From the NCBI GenBank assembly GCA_027924585.1, contig BSBM01000140.1, forward strand, positions 8,357,001-8,421,000: a stretch of 64,000 nt of DNA, read 5' to 3'. The DNA comes from Larix kaempferi. Its lineage: Eukaryota; Streptophyta; Pinopsida; Pinales; Pinaceae. This document shows, in pieces, positions 10,621 to 23,169 of this stretch (within the stretch, counting starts at the first letter, position 1; each line of letters starts with the position of its first letter). A program made the position numbers and the translations under genes. Under the pieces are notes generated by a model, which saw only the letters and a program-made list of their open reading frames with translations, had not been told where the DNA came from and ran no database searches.

Positions 10621-10759
10621 ACAAAGCATCCAATTGATGCATATCCAAAGTAGTAACTGGAGCATCATCCTGATTCTCATCACACAATGCTTACATCCAC
10701 TGCCATGGGAAGGATCCTCCTCTCACCATGCTTGGAATGGCTCCTGCAAATGTGTCCCA

Positions 10760-11524
10760 TCACTTCTTCCTCGAAGTATCTTCAATATGAAGAACACCAA
10801 GCCTCTCTGTGAAGTACTCAAACTTCACTCTGGCTAGTGGTTTCGTCAACTCATCTGCAACCTGCTCATCCGTTGCAACATACAAGAGATTCACTGCTCC
10901 TCTCTGCACCATATCCTTGATTTAGTGATATTTGATCTCAATGTGCTTCGACCTGTCATGGAACACCGGGTTCTCAGACAACTTCACACAACTCTGGTTG
11001 TCACAAAATATACCAGTAGCCTCCAACGTGAGATCAAATAACTCAGACAGTAGCTTCTTAATCCATACTGCCACACAACTAGCCGAACAAGATGCGACAT
11101 ACTCTGCTTCAGTTGTAATCCGTGCTATGCAGAACTGCTTTCTGCTAAACCAAGAGATCACACCTGATCCCATACTGAAGCAGCACCCAGAAGTGCTCTT
11201 CCTATCTGCAGCACTGCCTGCCCAATCTGAATCAACACAACCCTCCAGGTTAAACTTTTGATTCACATCATACTTGATCCCATAATCAATTGTACGCTTC
11301 AGGTTCCTCAGAATTTGCTTTGGAGTAATCAGGTGAACATGTCTCGGATCCGTCAGGAATTGGCTCAAGCTGTTCACAGCAAAGCAAATATCTGGTCTTG
11401 TATTCGTCAGGTACATCAAGGACCCAATAATCTGACAATACATCGTGGCATCAATCGAATCAGATGAAGCATCACACAATAGCTTCAAGTTTGATGCCAT
11501 AGGTGTGGCCATGGCCTTGCAATC
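10760..11524 (-). pseudogene. Copia RNase H / C-terminal pol fragment, cut by the gypsy insertion
   Basis: The reading begins at the gypsy insertion point in a DCKAMATPM motif and runs through a YLTNTRPD region, SDWAGSAADRKSTSG, TTEAEYVA and a DNQSCVKLSENPVFHDRSKHIEIKYH segment, all hallmarks of copia RNase H. One stop (about 10922) follows; the same frame then continues DMVQRGAVNLLYV...ADELTKPL to a stop at 10760-10762. The upstream RT half is on the far side of the gypsy element and ends FGMMDC, so the insertion split one gene. Catalytic acidic positions D (SDWAG), E (AEY) and D (DNQS) are visible. Confidence 0.85.
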
Positions 11525-14176
11525 TGTTTGTGCCAGAAATTGTTACTAAGGCTAGGGTAACAAGCCAACACAATCTCAAAAGTAAAACTCAATTCAAACT
11601 AGGGTTTAGGGTTTTGTTTTATGTGTTTTTGGTCATAGACTTCAAGAACATGCAGGGAATACATTCAGCAGATAAGAAACAACTAAATCATACACATATA
11701 CTGATAAAGATGCATATATATCACAAAAATTCAACAAAAGACTGTACTAAAGTTCACACATAAAGGACAAGCACTACTAGAAAATACACATTAACCAGCA
11801 ATGAATTTGTCATTCATAAAACTAAACAAGTTCAAACATGAAGCCAACACAGACCAAATGAAGGGGAAAGAGTTATATATTCATAATTTCATCAGTAAAT
11901 GTATATAAGAGTTACAATACCTATCTCTGAATAAGTCTGAAAGTACAAGCAACTAGCAGACCTCCTGATGCTCCCAAAAATCAGAACCCTCACAATGTTT
12001 TGCTCACCTTTCTAAATAGTTCTCTTCTCAAAAAAAGTTAGGTTTTTCCTCCTAACTCTCCATCGAATCACTAGCTAGGTAAAGTAAAATTTACAGTTTT
12101 TACAAAATTACAAGGTTGCTAAAAATAGCAAATTCTTAACCAAAACCAAAATGCTTGTCTTAAATAACCCCTAACTAATAACTGCCTCATATCTCCTTCG
12201 CTGCCTCCACAAGAAGAGATATACCATCTAGACTTGAAGACCTCTTCTTTGCTCTTTTATGCTTCTTCTCCATATCAGCTATCTTTTTCTGAAGGTCTTC
12301 ATTTTCCTGCTGTAAACTTTCAACTGTCTTTTCCAGCTTTGAACAGTGCCTGTCAGAAGCCCTTTTCCTGCTGAGAACTTCTTTCAGAAAACAGAAACAG
12401 TCTGGCTTTAGGTTTCAAAAATGTTTTGTGAACTGGTTTCTTGTGCTTTGAGCTCCTTCAAAATTTGCTACACACTCCTGGACAGGCCTTCAAGTTCAAT
12501 GTTCCCTTATCTCAACCATACAACTAGGTCTGTGGATAGATAAACTGTGAGACAAGATCAATCATAGATGAAAATTGTCATAAGAACAATATAGCACTGC
12601 TTAATTTCAAAATGCACCATCAGGCATAATGTCGAACTGTTTCAGAATATAAGCCACTCAAACTCCTCGTTTTAGGGTTAAGGAGACAAGCAGTATGATA
12701 TGTCTTCAGACATAAACTCCTTCCTTATTACAAACTTATTCACATCATATAATACAGAACTTTGATCAAATTCAGTCTTCAGACTGTTCAACGAGATTGA
12801 AAACTGTCAATGGATGAAGTTGTTCTATATTCAATATTTGCTCCTCCTTCAGTACAACTGATTCAAATCACTCAAAACAGCACTGCAATGTCCACACTAT
12901 TCAATGTAATGGAAAACTGTCAGTGAATATGGCTATTTTATATCAGTCTTTCACTTTAATCTCTGTGTATCAACTAGTCTAGATTTTCAAGCCCTAAAAC
13001 TCTCACTGCTTCAGATTTGCTAGCATAACATCAACCACAGGCTTATTTGACCAACTGGAGACTGATAGCATGAGAGGAGAGAACAAAAACACCACTGTCT
13101 GCAATATATTCACCCTAGCCAAAAAACTGCCATTCAAACCTGTATATGAAAGCCAACATGTTCTCCAAGCAATTGAACATGGTTCTCCAAGCAAGTGATT
13201 TCACAAATCATAACAATTTTCAACAGCTTTCAAACCACTTAAACAAACCAACAAAACACTTTTGTGTAAAAGATGAGCATAACAAATCAATCTATGAGTC
13301 CTCTCAATGCTATTTTCTGTAGATTCTGTCAATTACTCATCTGTCGTGGCTTAAAACTTCGTTTTGGGCTATCAACGGTCTCTTCTTATGAGAATAGGTG
13401 TCTTCATATCATTTCTTTGACTGCTGGTAAATGAATTTGGAAGCCCTAATTCTCGCTGGCGTTAAAAACACTGTCTTCTCTTCACAGCAACACAATCCAC
13501 CTTTTTAGCAGTTAACTCTTCTTCACGAACACTCCTCTCCTATAATAATGCGGGTAGAAAGAGAAATTTGACAGCTTAGATTGGGATTTGCTGGTTTTTG
13601 TCCAACTGATTCCACATAATATGCAATGATGAGCCTGCTCTGCTTCGTGACTGATAACCAACTAAAATCATGCTTAAACTGCAATAAACACATGTTAAAA
13701 CACTCACACAAGGCGATTAGTCACTCACATACTGCAATCATGATTGAAATCCGTTTGAAATTTGAAAAAACAAAGGGCCGCGATATTCTTGTAACGCGCC
13801 CTTTGTTAAAATTTTGTCTAGCGCTACAAGAATAGCTGCCATGCCAGAATTTCGCAGTTTTTCAACTTTCTTCTAATTTGTCGGAGGTTTTAAAAGTTAC
13901 TTGGTTTAATAAACAAGTCTAACTGCTCTCTAAACACATTAATGAATCAACTTTTGAAAATATGACCTTCTTTAACCCCCTTTAAAATATAAGAGATCAA
14001 CAAAAATCAAATAAAACCTAAAAAGAATGGGCTCAAAACTTATTCAATCACCCATAGAGTTTCTAAGGAGACTAAAACTAAAACTTAAAACCAAAAATTT
14101 AACTGAGGTAGATTGAAAAACAAACCAAAACTGGAGAAAATAAATCAAAAATGGAGAAAAATTTACTGACTTAACA
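11525..14176 (-). repeat. 3' LTR of the gypsy element
   Basis: Pairs with 20517-23169 over its full length. It contains no recognised gene; the AT-rich interior holds only short open stretches that are also present, with changes, in the other copy. Confidence 0.9.
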
Positions 14177-14343
14177 TCTGGCTCCAGCTGCGGGATGAAG
14201 TCCTCCTTGTGAGGCTTCAAGAACCTGTAGACTAGTGCCTTCTGTCTTCAATCTAACTTCCTGCAAACTTCCATTAGGCTATGGAGTCTTTATTCAATCT
14301 CACTCACACCGGTATATACAATGAAAAGTGACAATGATCCTCA
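14177..14343 (-). other. Gypsy 3' untranslated region and purine tract
   Basis: A short non-coding stretch between the integrase stop (14344) and the 3' LTR. The expected purine tract on the minus strand is short and interrupted (ggagccaga). Confidence 0.5.
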
Positions 14344-15414
14344 TTAATTGTAGAAATGCTTGAGGAATCGCCCATTGACAGGGCTGAGCAACTCCTCACC
14401 TTCCAAGGACTGCAAGATGAATGTATTATTTTCCAAAACTTTAGATATCAGAAAAGGGCCAAACCATAGATTATCAAATTTGCCATGCTTACCCTTCTGT
14501 TCCTTTCTTGCATCCCATCTTAAAACCAACTCACCTTCTGAAAAAGTATGCTCTTTAATATTTCTGTCAAACCTGTTTTTCATTTTAGCTCTGTACAGCT
14601 GTGCTTCTTTGTCTACCTTCTCTCTATTTTGCTGTAACTCAATCATTTCGAAGATTCTCCTTTGCATATCATCCGGTTCCTCTTGAGAGTTCTGAAGGAA
14701 CTTCATTACTGGAATCCCCAACTGAACTGGGAATACTGCTTCTGTTCCATACACCAGTTGAATGGGAGAAGTACCAATGGCTTGCTTCACAGTAATCCTA
14801 TCTGCCCACAATGCATATTTCAGCATTGAATCCCAAGACCTTTTATTATGTTTCAACAGCTTCTTGATGCTTTGAATGATATTCTTGTTAGATGATTCAG
14901 CCTGACCATTTCCCTGAGGGTAATAGGGATTTGAGTGCTTCAGAATAATGCCATTTTTCTCACAGAAGGCCACCATTGCCTTGGATTTGAATGCTTTGGC
15001 ATTATCAGTAATCAATCTTTGTGGACAGCCAAATCTACTCAGAATATTATCTTCAATGAACTCCATAATCACCTTATCTGTAGCATTTCTTGTTGGAATA
15101 GCTTCCACCCATTTTGTAAATAAATCTGTAGCAGTCAAAATCCAATGATGCTGGCCTGAAGATGCTGGATTTATTTCTCCAATAAAATCCAGACCCCACT
15201 GTTGAAAAGGGGCATTGACTGCAATAGGCTTCAAAGGCAAAGATAATAATTTATGTTTACTTGCAAATTTATGACAGGGTATGCAAGCTCTTACCTGCTG
15301 GTAAACATCTGAGAAGAGGGAAGGCCAATAGTAACCAGCTCTCAAAATTTTATAGGCTGTTGTTTTCCAGTATTTATGTCCTCCACAAGCTCCTTCATGA
15401 GATTCTGAAATTAC
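14344..15414 (-). pseudogene. Gypsy integrase
   Basis: The zinc-binding H-H-C-C start is present: HEGACGGH just after the stop at 15415, then CIPC. The catalytic core shows D in GLDFIG, D in LITDNAKAF and E in GQAESSNK, with exactly 35 residues between the second D and the E, the classical D,D-35-E spacing. A C-terminal basic module follows (RWDARKEQKGKHGKFDNLW...GPF) and the reading ends at 14344. This part is open without stops, but translation from upstream would be halted at 15415, so the element as a whole is dead. In life it would insert the DNA copy into the genome. Confidence 0.9.
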
Positions 15415-16050
15415 TTATTCTATTTCAGCCTGATCCAAACACCTTAACAAGATTCCTCCTGGGTCTTTCCAAAACAATTGATCTTCTATCAAACAGTATT
15501 TAGTAGCTTTCAATTTCAGAGATCTGGCATCCTTCCTATCTAAGTGTTCTGGGCATTGCAAAAATAACAAGAAATGAACAATATCAGCATACCAATCTGA
15601 AGATGAATAAGAGTCCATGATTCTTTCTTTCTCCAGGAATGCTTGCTTTTCTTCAGGTGCTGATTCTTCTGCCATAACATGTAATCCTAATGCTTGACAA
15701 TTTGAGTCAGCCAGCAGTTTGGCCAATCCTTGTCCTTTGACCAGCTTAGTAGGTCTGATTTCCACTTCATATTCCATAATTTTGGCAATCCACTTTCCCC
15801 TCTTTCCTTCACTATCAGGCTGTGTCAAAATGTCTTTCACTGCAGCATTTGGAACAAATGAAATAACCTTGGAATGGAAGATATAAATTCTGAAAAATTT
15901 TAAAGCCTTCACCAGAGCATAGGCTTGTTTCTCCAAGATACTGTATTTCAGCTCTGAATCTCTAAGTGTTTTACTAAAAAAGGCAATTGGTTGCTCCAAT
16001 CCCTCATTATTCTTCTGAAGTAGGACAGCAGCAATAGTATCCTCTGAAGC
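15415..16050 (-). pseudogene. Gypsy RNase H domain (RT-linked)
   Basis: In the same frame as integrase and RT. It has FASEDTIAAVLLQK, the IAFFSKTLRDSELKYSILEKQA block and KWIAKIMEYEVEI typical of the RNase H tied to gypsy RT. The first catalytic Asp seems replaced (ASED context), as often in elements that carry a second RNase H. The end is a stop TAA at 15415-15417 inside what should be continuous polyprotein, just before the integrase zinc motif. Confidence 0.75.
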
Positions 16051-17020
16051 AAAAGAAAAAGTAAGGAATTCTTTGGCAAAATCAGGACTTACCAGAACAG
16101 GTGCTTCAGTCAGAGCCACCTTGATTTTCTCAAAAGCTGCCTTTGCTTCAACAGTCCACCTGACTTCTTGGTCCTTTTTTAACATTGCTGTGATTTGTTT
16201 AATGGTCTCAACAAAATTAGGAATAAACCACCGTAGAAAATTTATCTTTCCAATAAATGATTGCACATCCTTTTTACTCCTGGGCAAGCTAATCTTCAGT
16301 ATTGCTTTGACTCTCTCAGGGTCAATTCTAATACCATCAGCTGACACCAAGTGACCCAACAATCTGCCCTCTTGCACAACAAAATGAGATTTCTTGGGGT
16401 TTAAAGACAGTCCAAATTTTCTGCATTTCTGAAAAGTTTGCCTCAAATGTTTTAAGTGCTCATCACCAGACTATGAGAACACAGTGATGTCATCTAAATA
16501 AATGACAACAAACTTATCTTTCTCACCTACAAATGCAATGTCCATTGCCCTCTGAAAAGTTGCACCAGCATTCATCAGACTAAAGGGCATTTTATCGTAC
16601 ATGAAGGTCCCCCAGGGGGTGGTAAATGTTGTCTTTTCTTTGTCATCAGGGTGCATGGCAATCTGATTGTACCCTGAAAATCCATCCACCATGGAAATCC
16701 TTTGTGCTCTAACAACCTGCTGCAAGACCTGCTCAATCTTTGGAAGAGGATAGTTGTCTTTTAATGAAGACCTGTTAAGGTTCCTGAAATCAACACACAG
16801 TCTAATTTCCCCATTCTTTTTTCTGACAGGTACAAGATTTGCTACCCATGAAGAGTACCTGAGAGGCACTATTATCTTAGCATCCAGTAATTTTTTAATC
16901 TCTTTTTCAATTACTGGAAACAAGGCTGGATTGATTCGTCTTAATTTATGTCTGAAAGGCTTGACATTAGGCTTCAAGGGAACCTTATGCTGGATGATTG
17001 CTGTATCATAGGTTTTGAGT
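16051..17020 (-). pseudogene. Gypsy reverse transcriptase
   Basis: From HKVPLKPNVKPFRHKLRRI through the PVRKKNGEIRLCVDFRNLN and DGFSGYNQI motifs to the YLDD catalytic box (about 16489-16500). A TAG at 16471-16473 interrupts just after ITVFS; the frame then continues DEHLKHLRQTF, KFGLSLNPKKS and LGHLVSADGIRIDP, the thumb and connection. No frameshift is present. It would copy element RNA into DNA. Confidence 0.9.
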
Positions 17021-17499
17021 TCTTCATAAGACCAGGCAAACACATCCACATGCTCTTTCAAAAGCTTGATATATCTGCTCCTTTGTTCAGCTGTCAGAGA
17101 TTTTGAAATCTTAACCATTCTTGGATTTTCTGCAGTACCAATATTGCAGTCCATAACATTTTCTTCTGAGGATTGGACCACTGGCTTAGAAGGTGTGTCA
17201 TCTTTGGTAAAAATTCTTTCTAGAGGCACTAGACCTTTTGGAATAAAGTTACTCTTCAAATCAATGATCTTATGGCCTGCTATTTCTTGTGCAGTAAACT
17301 CATTCTCAGCAGCTTCACTTTCAGTAGGATCATTATCTTGTTCTTCTCCTTCATCCTGATCAATCTGAGCATTTGCAAACTCATCTGTTAGCTCAAGAAA
17401 TTTCTTGATCTCAATGTCATCTTCGAAGACCCTCCAATGCTTAACATTATCAGGTACACAAGGCCTGTACCTCACTTCTATAGGATACCTTAACTGAGT

Positions 17500-17900
17500 A
17501 GTCTTAGGAATTCTGAAATATGAGGCTGCTAGAGCCAATGAATCAGCTGTTTCATTATGATTCCTTGGAATATGAGTAATATTAAATGCTATGAAGTAAT
17601 TTTCCAGCATTTCCCATACCTCATTTCTGTAAATCTTCAGCAAACCCTACTTTACTTGATAGTTTTTCTTTACCTGTTGAAAAACCAACTCGGAGTCGCC
17701 ATATGCAGCAATTTGTTGAATGCCTAAGTCTTTTGCAGCTTTCAATCCCAGTAAAAGTGCTTCATACTCAGCAGTGTTGTTAGTAGTGACAAATTCCAGC
17801 TTATACATGAGTTTGACTCTCTCACCTCTAGGATAAATGAGCAGAACTCTAGCTCCAACACCTTCTTTGCACGAGGATCCATCAAAGTACAGCTGCCACA
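17500..17900 (-). pseudogene. Additional RNase H domain between protease and RT (archaeal-type, Tat-like)
   Basis: It reads LYFDGSSCKEGVGA, NNTAEYEALLLGL, AYGDSELVFQQV and then NHNETADSLA. These supply the four acidic residues of an active RNase H: D at 17881-17883, E at 17767-17769, D at 17695-17697 and D at 17542-17544. A TAG at 17647-17649 lies between the third and fourth. This second RNase H is the mark of the Tat group of gypsy elements. Here it sits upstream of RT, separated by about 180 residues of linker, rather than next to the RT-linked RNase H. Confidence 0.8.
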
Positions 17901-19299
17901 ATACATCTTCGTCTTCTCTGCTACGTTTTACATGCTGTTCTTTTTGTACTTGTAACAGACCAGCAGAATTCTCCTCTTCACTAAACTGTAATATGCATGA
18001 ACCAAGGTCTTTGTCCATAGAGTACATTGGGTGATTGCTAGGGTTTTTATCATCTGTGACTATGTAAGCAAGTTGTAGCTCTCTGTAAAGTCTTCTATTT
18101 TCTCCACAAAAAACAGGAATGGTGGCATAAGAGAGGTCCATCTATAAGGTTCCTCCAACCTTCTTTGCCCAGGATCTTGAAAGAAGCAAGCCAAACTTTG
18201 GGGTGATATCAGCCACTACAACATCCATTATGACACTCTTCATTGGCAACTGAGCAAGGCTGACAACCATATCTTTAATCACTCCTAGACACTTGACAGC
18301 TCGGGAGTCAAAGGCATATAAGTCATGGTAAGGTTTGGTAATACTGAGACCCAGGGCTTCCATCACAGCTTTGGGCATTAGATTATGGGATGTTCCAGAA
18401 TCTAATAGACAATTATGGATCATCTGATCATGGACAGTTAAGGTAACATAGAATGGAGGAGAAGCACCAGCTTCATTTTCTATTTTCTCAGCTAAAGCAG
18501 ATCCAATGAATATCTTTGGGCTTTCTTCTTGCAAATTGACAGTATCTGAAACAGGCTGGCCACTAGCAGAATTCATAACTTTTAGGACTGTTTGTTTATA
18601 TGATGGATTCTTGATAAGCTCAGAAAATGGCACAGGAATTTTTAGTTTACCTAACTCATTTTCCAAACTGAAATTTTGAACTGACTTGTTTACCTCCTCA
18701 ATTTCTGCATTCTTCTTGGACTTTTCTGCAGGTTGCTTCTTTTCTGTTACAGGATCAGCAACTGGTTTATCAGGAATAACTGGAGCAGGAACAACAGCTT
18801 TCTTCTTAGGAGCTTGGACTACCTGTTTCGGGCCAGATCTGAGATTAATAGTCTTCTTAATTCCATTCTGATTAGCAGCAGCATTTACAGCATTTTTTTC
18901 AAACTCCAAGTCATCTTCAACTTCATACAAATCTGCATCATAGTACTCAGAATTTAGAAAATCTTCTTCTATTACAAAACCTCCAGATAAACCATCTCCA
19001 AAATGGTTCACATCCTGATCTGTTTCAGTTTCTTCAAATAGTAACTGTTCATCAACCTCTTCTTCATCAGCTACGTTATTTTGCAGAGGAGGGGGGACTC
19101 TTTGATCTTCATTCTCCCTCCTTTCTTGCTGGATGTCATTATTTCTTCTCTCCCTTGGCATGAATCTAGGAGCAAACTGTCTTCTAAACTGATTTTGGTT
19201 ATTTGGGTTCCTCTGAGCTTCTGGAGCAGGTTTAGCAGAATTCTTTTCAAGTTCTAGTTTGTTCAACTTGGCAGTGAGAATCTTTACAAGCTTATCCAT
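17901..19299 (-). pseudogene. Gypsy gag C-terminus and aspartic protease
   Basis: The N-terminal part is Pro/Gln/Glu-rich and acidic and has no CCHC knuckle that I can find. The protease is read near the C-terminus as NCLLDSGTSHNLMP, with the catalytic D at 18400-18402, followed by a flap-like segment and GLLLSRSWAKKVGGTL. A TAG at 18142-18144 then interrupts, after which the frame continues MDLSYATIPVF..ENRRLYREL toward the extra RNase H. The protease would process the polyprotein. Confidence 0.8.
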
Positions 19300-20571
19300 T
19301 TAATCTATTTTAGCTTCTAGAGACTGAGGTGCAGCACTTGTGGAAATAGCTTCATTCTTTCCCTTTCTTTCATACTGCTACTGAGGTGTTTCTTTCTTGA
19401 GTCTGTTGGAAGCCAGCAAATTGGACTCTACCTCCAATGCTGCCTCTTGCATGTTCGGCAGGGTGATAGGTCTTCTTTCTCTGAGTAATAAAGAGAATTC
19501 ATGATCAAAAGCATTTGCATAGGTCAACTTGGCTGATGTTTCAGTGGGTTTGATTTCTGCAGGAATCCTACTATACATCTTGTTAAATCTTTTGGAAAAG
19601 TCAGAAATAGTCTCATCCTTCTTTCTTCTCAAAGCTCCAAACTCAGTTATGTAATAAGTGTGATCCTTGGTGTCTCCCCACTATCTCAGAAAAAGATCTT
19701 TGAGTTCTTCAATTATGGTGATAGAATTATCAGGCAGTTCTCTGAACCATTTTCTCACATCCCCATCAAGACTTTGTACAAATACCCTCATCCATACATC
19801 TTTAATTTCAATGTTCTGATTGTCTGCATAACTCTCGAAAGCCTCCCAATGTTCTTCTGCAGTTGTTTCATCTTTTCCATTGAATCGAGGCATATACTTT
19901 TGGTAATCATGTGTAGGCAAGGCATGTAAAGGCTGGGGTAATGCTAATGGTGCATACCTAGCTGCTACCATTCTGTCCATCATATCCATAGGTGTATTTT
20001 GGGCTGCCATTGTGGACTGAGGTTTAGACTGAGGTTTTGAATAAGGTTTTGAAGAGGAAGAAATTTGACTGGAACTTGCTTGGAAAGGGCTCTTTCCTAT
20101 TTTCAACTGAAAAAGAGGGATTTTTCCAGGAGAAGCAGTCTTTGCTTTCAAAAAGGTTTCAGGATTGGTAAACACTTGGAAAGTATCTTCAGGAATGGTT
20201 GGTTTTATCCAAGGTGAGTTCTTAGCTGGTTCTAATGATTCACCCAACTGGTGAGAGTCACAAGAGGCTGGTAAAGATTGAGACCTTCTGAGCTTTCTTG
20301 CTGTTTTTATGATCTTTTCAGGGTCTGTCACACCCAGCTGTAATGGGGAAGTAGGTCTGCTCCTGGTTCCAATTCTGTTAGAAGCCACTGTGACAACTTT
20401 CTGGTGAAAATAACCTTCAAAAAATGCTGGTTCAAGTCCACCTCTTAAACCAGGAAAATGATGAGTATCCCAGGGAAGATATGCTTCAGCTTCGTCCCCG
20501 GCAACGGCGCCAAAGATGTTTGTGCCATAAATTGTTACTAATGCTAGGGTAACAAGCCAACACAATCTCAA
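19300..20571 (-). pseudogene. Gypsy gag (Retrotrans_gag type)
   Basis: The gag core reads MPRFNGKDETTAEEHWEAFESY..., RKWFRELPDNSI and then, after a TAG at 19681, the EFGALRRKKDETISDFSKRFNKMY segment, typical of plant Ty3 gag. Further stops lie at 19378 and 19300. The best start is the ATG at 20008-20010 (MAAQNTPMDMMDRM), but the frame is open upstream through the primer site and into the LTR, to an ATG at 20569-20571. The Ser/Lys/Pro-rich segment in between may be an N-terminal extension. Confidence 0.8.
20495..20512 (-). other. Primer binding site of the gypsy element (tRNA-Asp type)
   Basis: The minus strand reads TGGCGCCGTTGCCGGGGA, which from family knowledge is the complement of the 3' end of plant tRNA-Asp and typical of Athila/Tat elements. 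It lies four bases after the LTR end at 20517. Confidence 0.9.
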
Positions 20572-23169
20572 GAGTAAAACTCAATTCAAACTAGGGTTTA
20601 GGGTTTTGTTTTATGTGCTTTTGGTCATAGACTTCAAGAACATGCAGGGAATACATTCAGCAGATAAGCAACAACTAAATCATAAACATATACTGATAAA
20701 GATGCATATATATCACAAAAATACAACAAAAGACTGTACTGAAATTCACACATAAAGGACAAGCACTACTAGAAAATACACATTAACCAACAATGAATTT
20801 GTCATTCATAAAACTAAACAAGTTCAAACATGAAGCCAACACAGACCAAATGAAGGGGAAAGAGTCATATATTCATAATTTCATCAGCAAATGTATATAA
20901 GAGTTACAGTACCTATCTCTGAATAAGTCTGAAAGTACAAGCAGCTAGCAGACCTCCTGATGCTCCCAAAAATCAGAACCCTCACAATGTTTTGCTCACC
21001 TTTCTAAATAGTTCTCTTCTAAAAAACAGTTAGGTTTTTCCTCCTAACTCTCCATCGAATCACTAGCTAGGTAAAGTAAAATTTACAGTTTTTACAAAAT
21101 TACAAGGTTGCTAAAAATAGCAAATTCTTAACCAAAACCAAAATGCTTATCTTAAATAACCCCTAACTAATAACTGCCTCATATCTCCTTCGCTGCCTCC
21201 ACAAGAAGAGATATACCATATAGACTTGAAGACCTCTTCTTTGCTCTTTTATGCTTCTTCTCCATATCAGCTATCTTTTTCTGAAGGTCTTCATTTTCCT
21301 GCTGTAAACTTTCAACTGTCTTTTCTAGCTTTGAACAGTGCCTGTCAGAAGCCCTTTTCCTGCTGAGAACTTCTTTCAGAAAACAGAAACAGTCTGGCTT
21401 TAGGTTTCAAAAATGTTTTGTAAACTGGTTTCTTGTGCTTTGAGCTCCTTCAAAATTTGCTACACACTCCTGGACAGGCCTTCAAGTTCAATGTTCCCTT
21501 ATCTCAACCATACAACTAGGTCTGTGGATAGATAAACTGTGAGACAAGATCAATCATAGATGAAAACTGTCATAAGAACAATATAGCACTGCTTAATTTC
21601 AAAATGCACCATCAGGCATAATGTCGAACTGTTTCAGAATATAAGCCACTCAAACTCCTCGTTTTAGGGTTAAGGAGACAAGCAGTATGATATGTCTTCA
21701 GACATAAACTCCTTCCTTATTACAAACTTATTCACATCATAGAATACAGAACTTTGATCAAATTCAGTCTTCAGACTGTTCAACGAGATTGAAAACTGTC
21801 AATGGATGAAGTTGTTCTATATTCAATATTTGCTCCTCCTTCAGTACAACTGATTCAAATCACTCAAAACAGCACTGCAATGTCCAGACTATTCAATGTA
21901 ATGGAAAACTGTCAGTGAATATGGCTGTTTTATATCAGTCTTTCACTTTAATCTCTGTGTATCAACCAGTCTATATTTTCAAGCCCTAAAACTCTCACTG
22001 CTTCAGATTTGCCAGCATAACATCAACCGCAGGCTTATTTGACCAACTGGAGACCGATAGCATGAGAGGAGAGAACAAAAACACCACTGTCTGCAATATA
22101 TTCGCCCTAGCCAAAAAACTGCCATTCAAACCTGTATATGAAAGCCAACATGTTCTCCAAGCAATTGAACATGGTTCTCCAAGCAAGTGATTTCACAAAT
22201 CATAACAATTTTCAACAGCTTTCAAACCACTTAAACAAACCAACAAAACACCTTCTGTGTAAAAGATGAACATAACAAATCAATCTATGAGTCCTCTCAA
22301 TGCTATTTCCTGTAGATTATGTCAATTACTCATCTGTCGTGGCTTAAAACTTCGTTTTGGGCTATCAACGGTCTCTTCTTATGAGAATAGGTGTCTTCAT
22401 ATCATTTCTTTGACTGCTGGTAAATGAATTTGGAAGCCCTAATTCTCGCTGGCGTTAAAAACACTGTCTTCTCTTCACAGCAACACAATCCACCTTTTTG
22501 GCAGTTAACTCTTCTTCACGAACACTCCTATCCTATAATAATGCGGGTAGAAAGAGAAATTTGACAGCTTAGACCGGGATTTGCTGGTTTTTGTCCAACT
22601 GATTCCGCATAATATGCAATGATGAGCCTGCTCTGCTTCGTGACTGATAACCAACTAAAATCATGCTTAAACTGCAGTTAACACGTGTTAAAACACTCAC
22701 ACAAGGCGATTAGTCACTCACATACTGCAATCATGATTGAAATCCGTTTGAAATTTGAAAAAACAAAGGGTCGCGATATTCTTGTAGCGCGCCCTTTGTT
22801 AAAATTTTGTCTAGCGCTACAAGAATAGCTGCCATGCTAGAATTTCACAGTTTTTCAACTTTCTGCTAATTTGTCGGAGGTTTTAAAAGTTACTTGGTTT
22901 AAGAAACAAGTCCAACTGCTCTCTAAACACATTAATGAATCAACTTTTGAAAATATGACCTTCTTTAACCCCCTTTAAAATATAAAAGATCAACGAAAAT
23001 CAAATAAAACCTAAAAAGAATGGGCTCAAAACTTATTCAATCACCCATAGAGTTTCTAAGGAGACTAAAACTAAAACTTAAAACCAAAAATTTAACTGAG
23101 GTAGATTGAAAAACAAACCAAAACTGGAGAAAATAAATCAAAAATGGAGAAAAATTTACTGACTTAACA
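20517..23169 (-). repeat. 5' LTR of the gypsy element
   Basis: Pairs with 11525-14176; the primer site lies just beyond it on the element's internal side. In the first 530 bases I count about 16 differences from the other LTR. Confidence 0.9.

Larger units (their letters stand above)
9328..10759 (-). other. 3' untranslated part of the copia element, mostly tandem repeats
   Basis: This lies between the end of the RNase H reading and the 3' LTR. It holds two adjacent tandem arrays (see the separate entries) and no coding sequence I can recognise. The purine tract expected before the LTR is poor (aagagcgag on the minus strand). Confidence 0.6.
11525..23169 (-). mobile_element. Ty3/gypsy LTR retrotransposon, Tat-like, minus strand
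   Basis: The LTRs at 11525-14176 and 20517-23169 (about 2650 bp each, roughly 97 % alike in the parts I compared) begin TGTTTGTGCC and end TTAACA on the plus strand. Flanks are CAATC (11520-11524) and CAGTC (23170-23174), a 5-bp duplication with one transition. The primer site matches the 3' end of tRNA-Asp, as in Athila/Tat elements. The internal frame encodes gag, aspartic protease, an extra RNase H, RT, gypsy RNase H and integrase in that order. It landed inside the copia RT gene. Confidence 0.9.
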
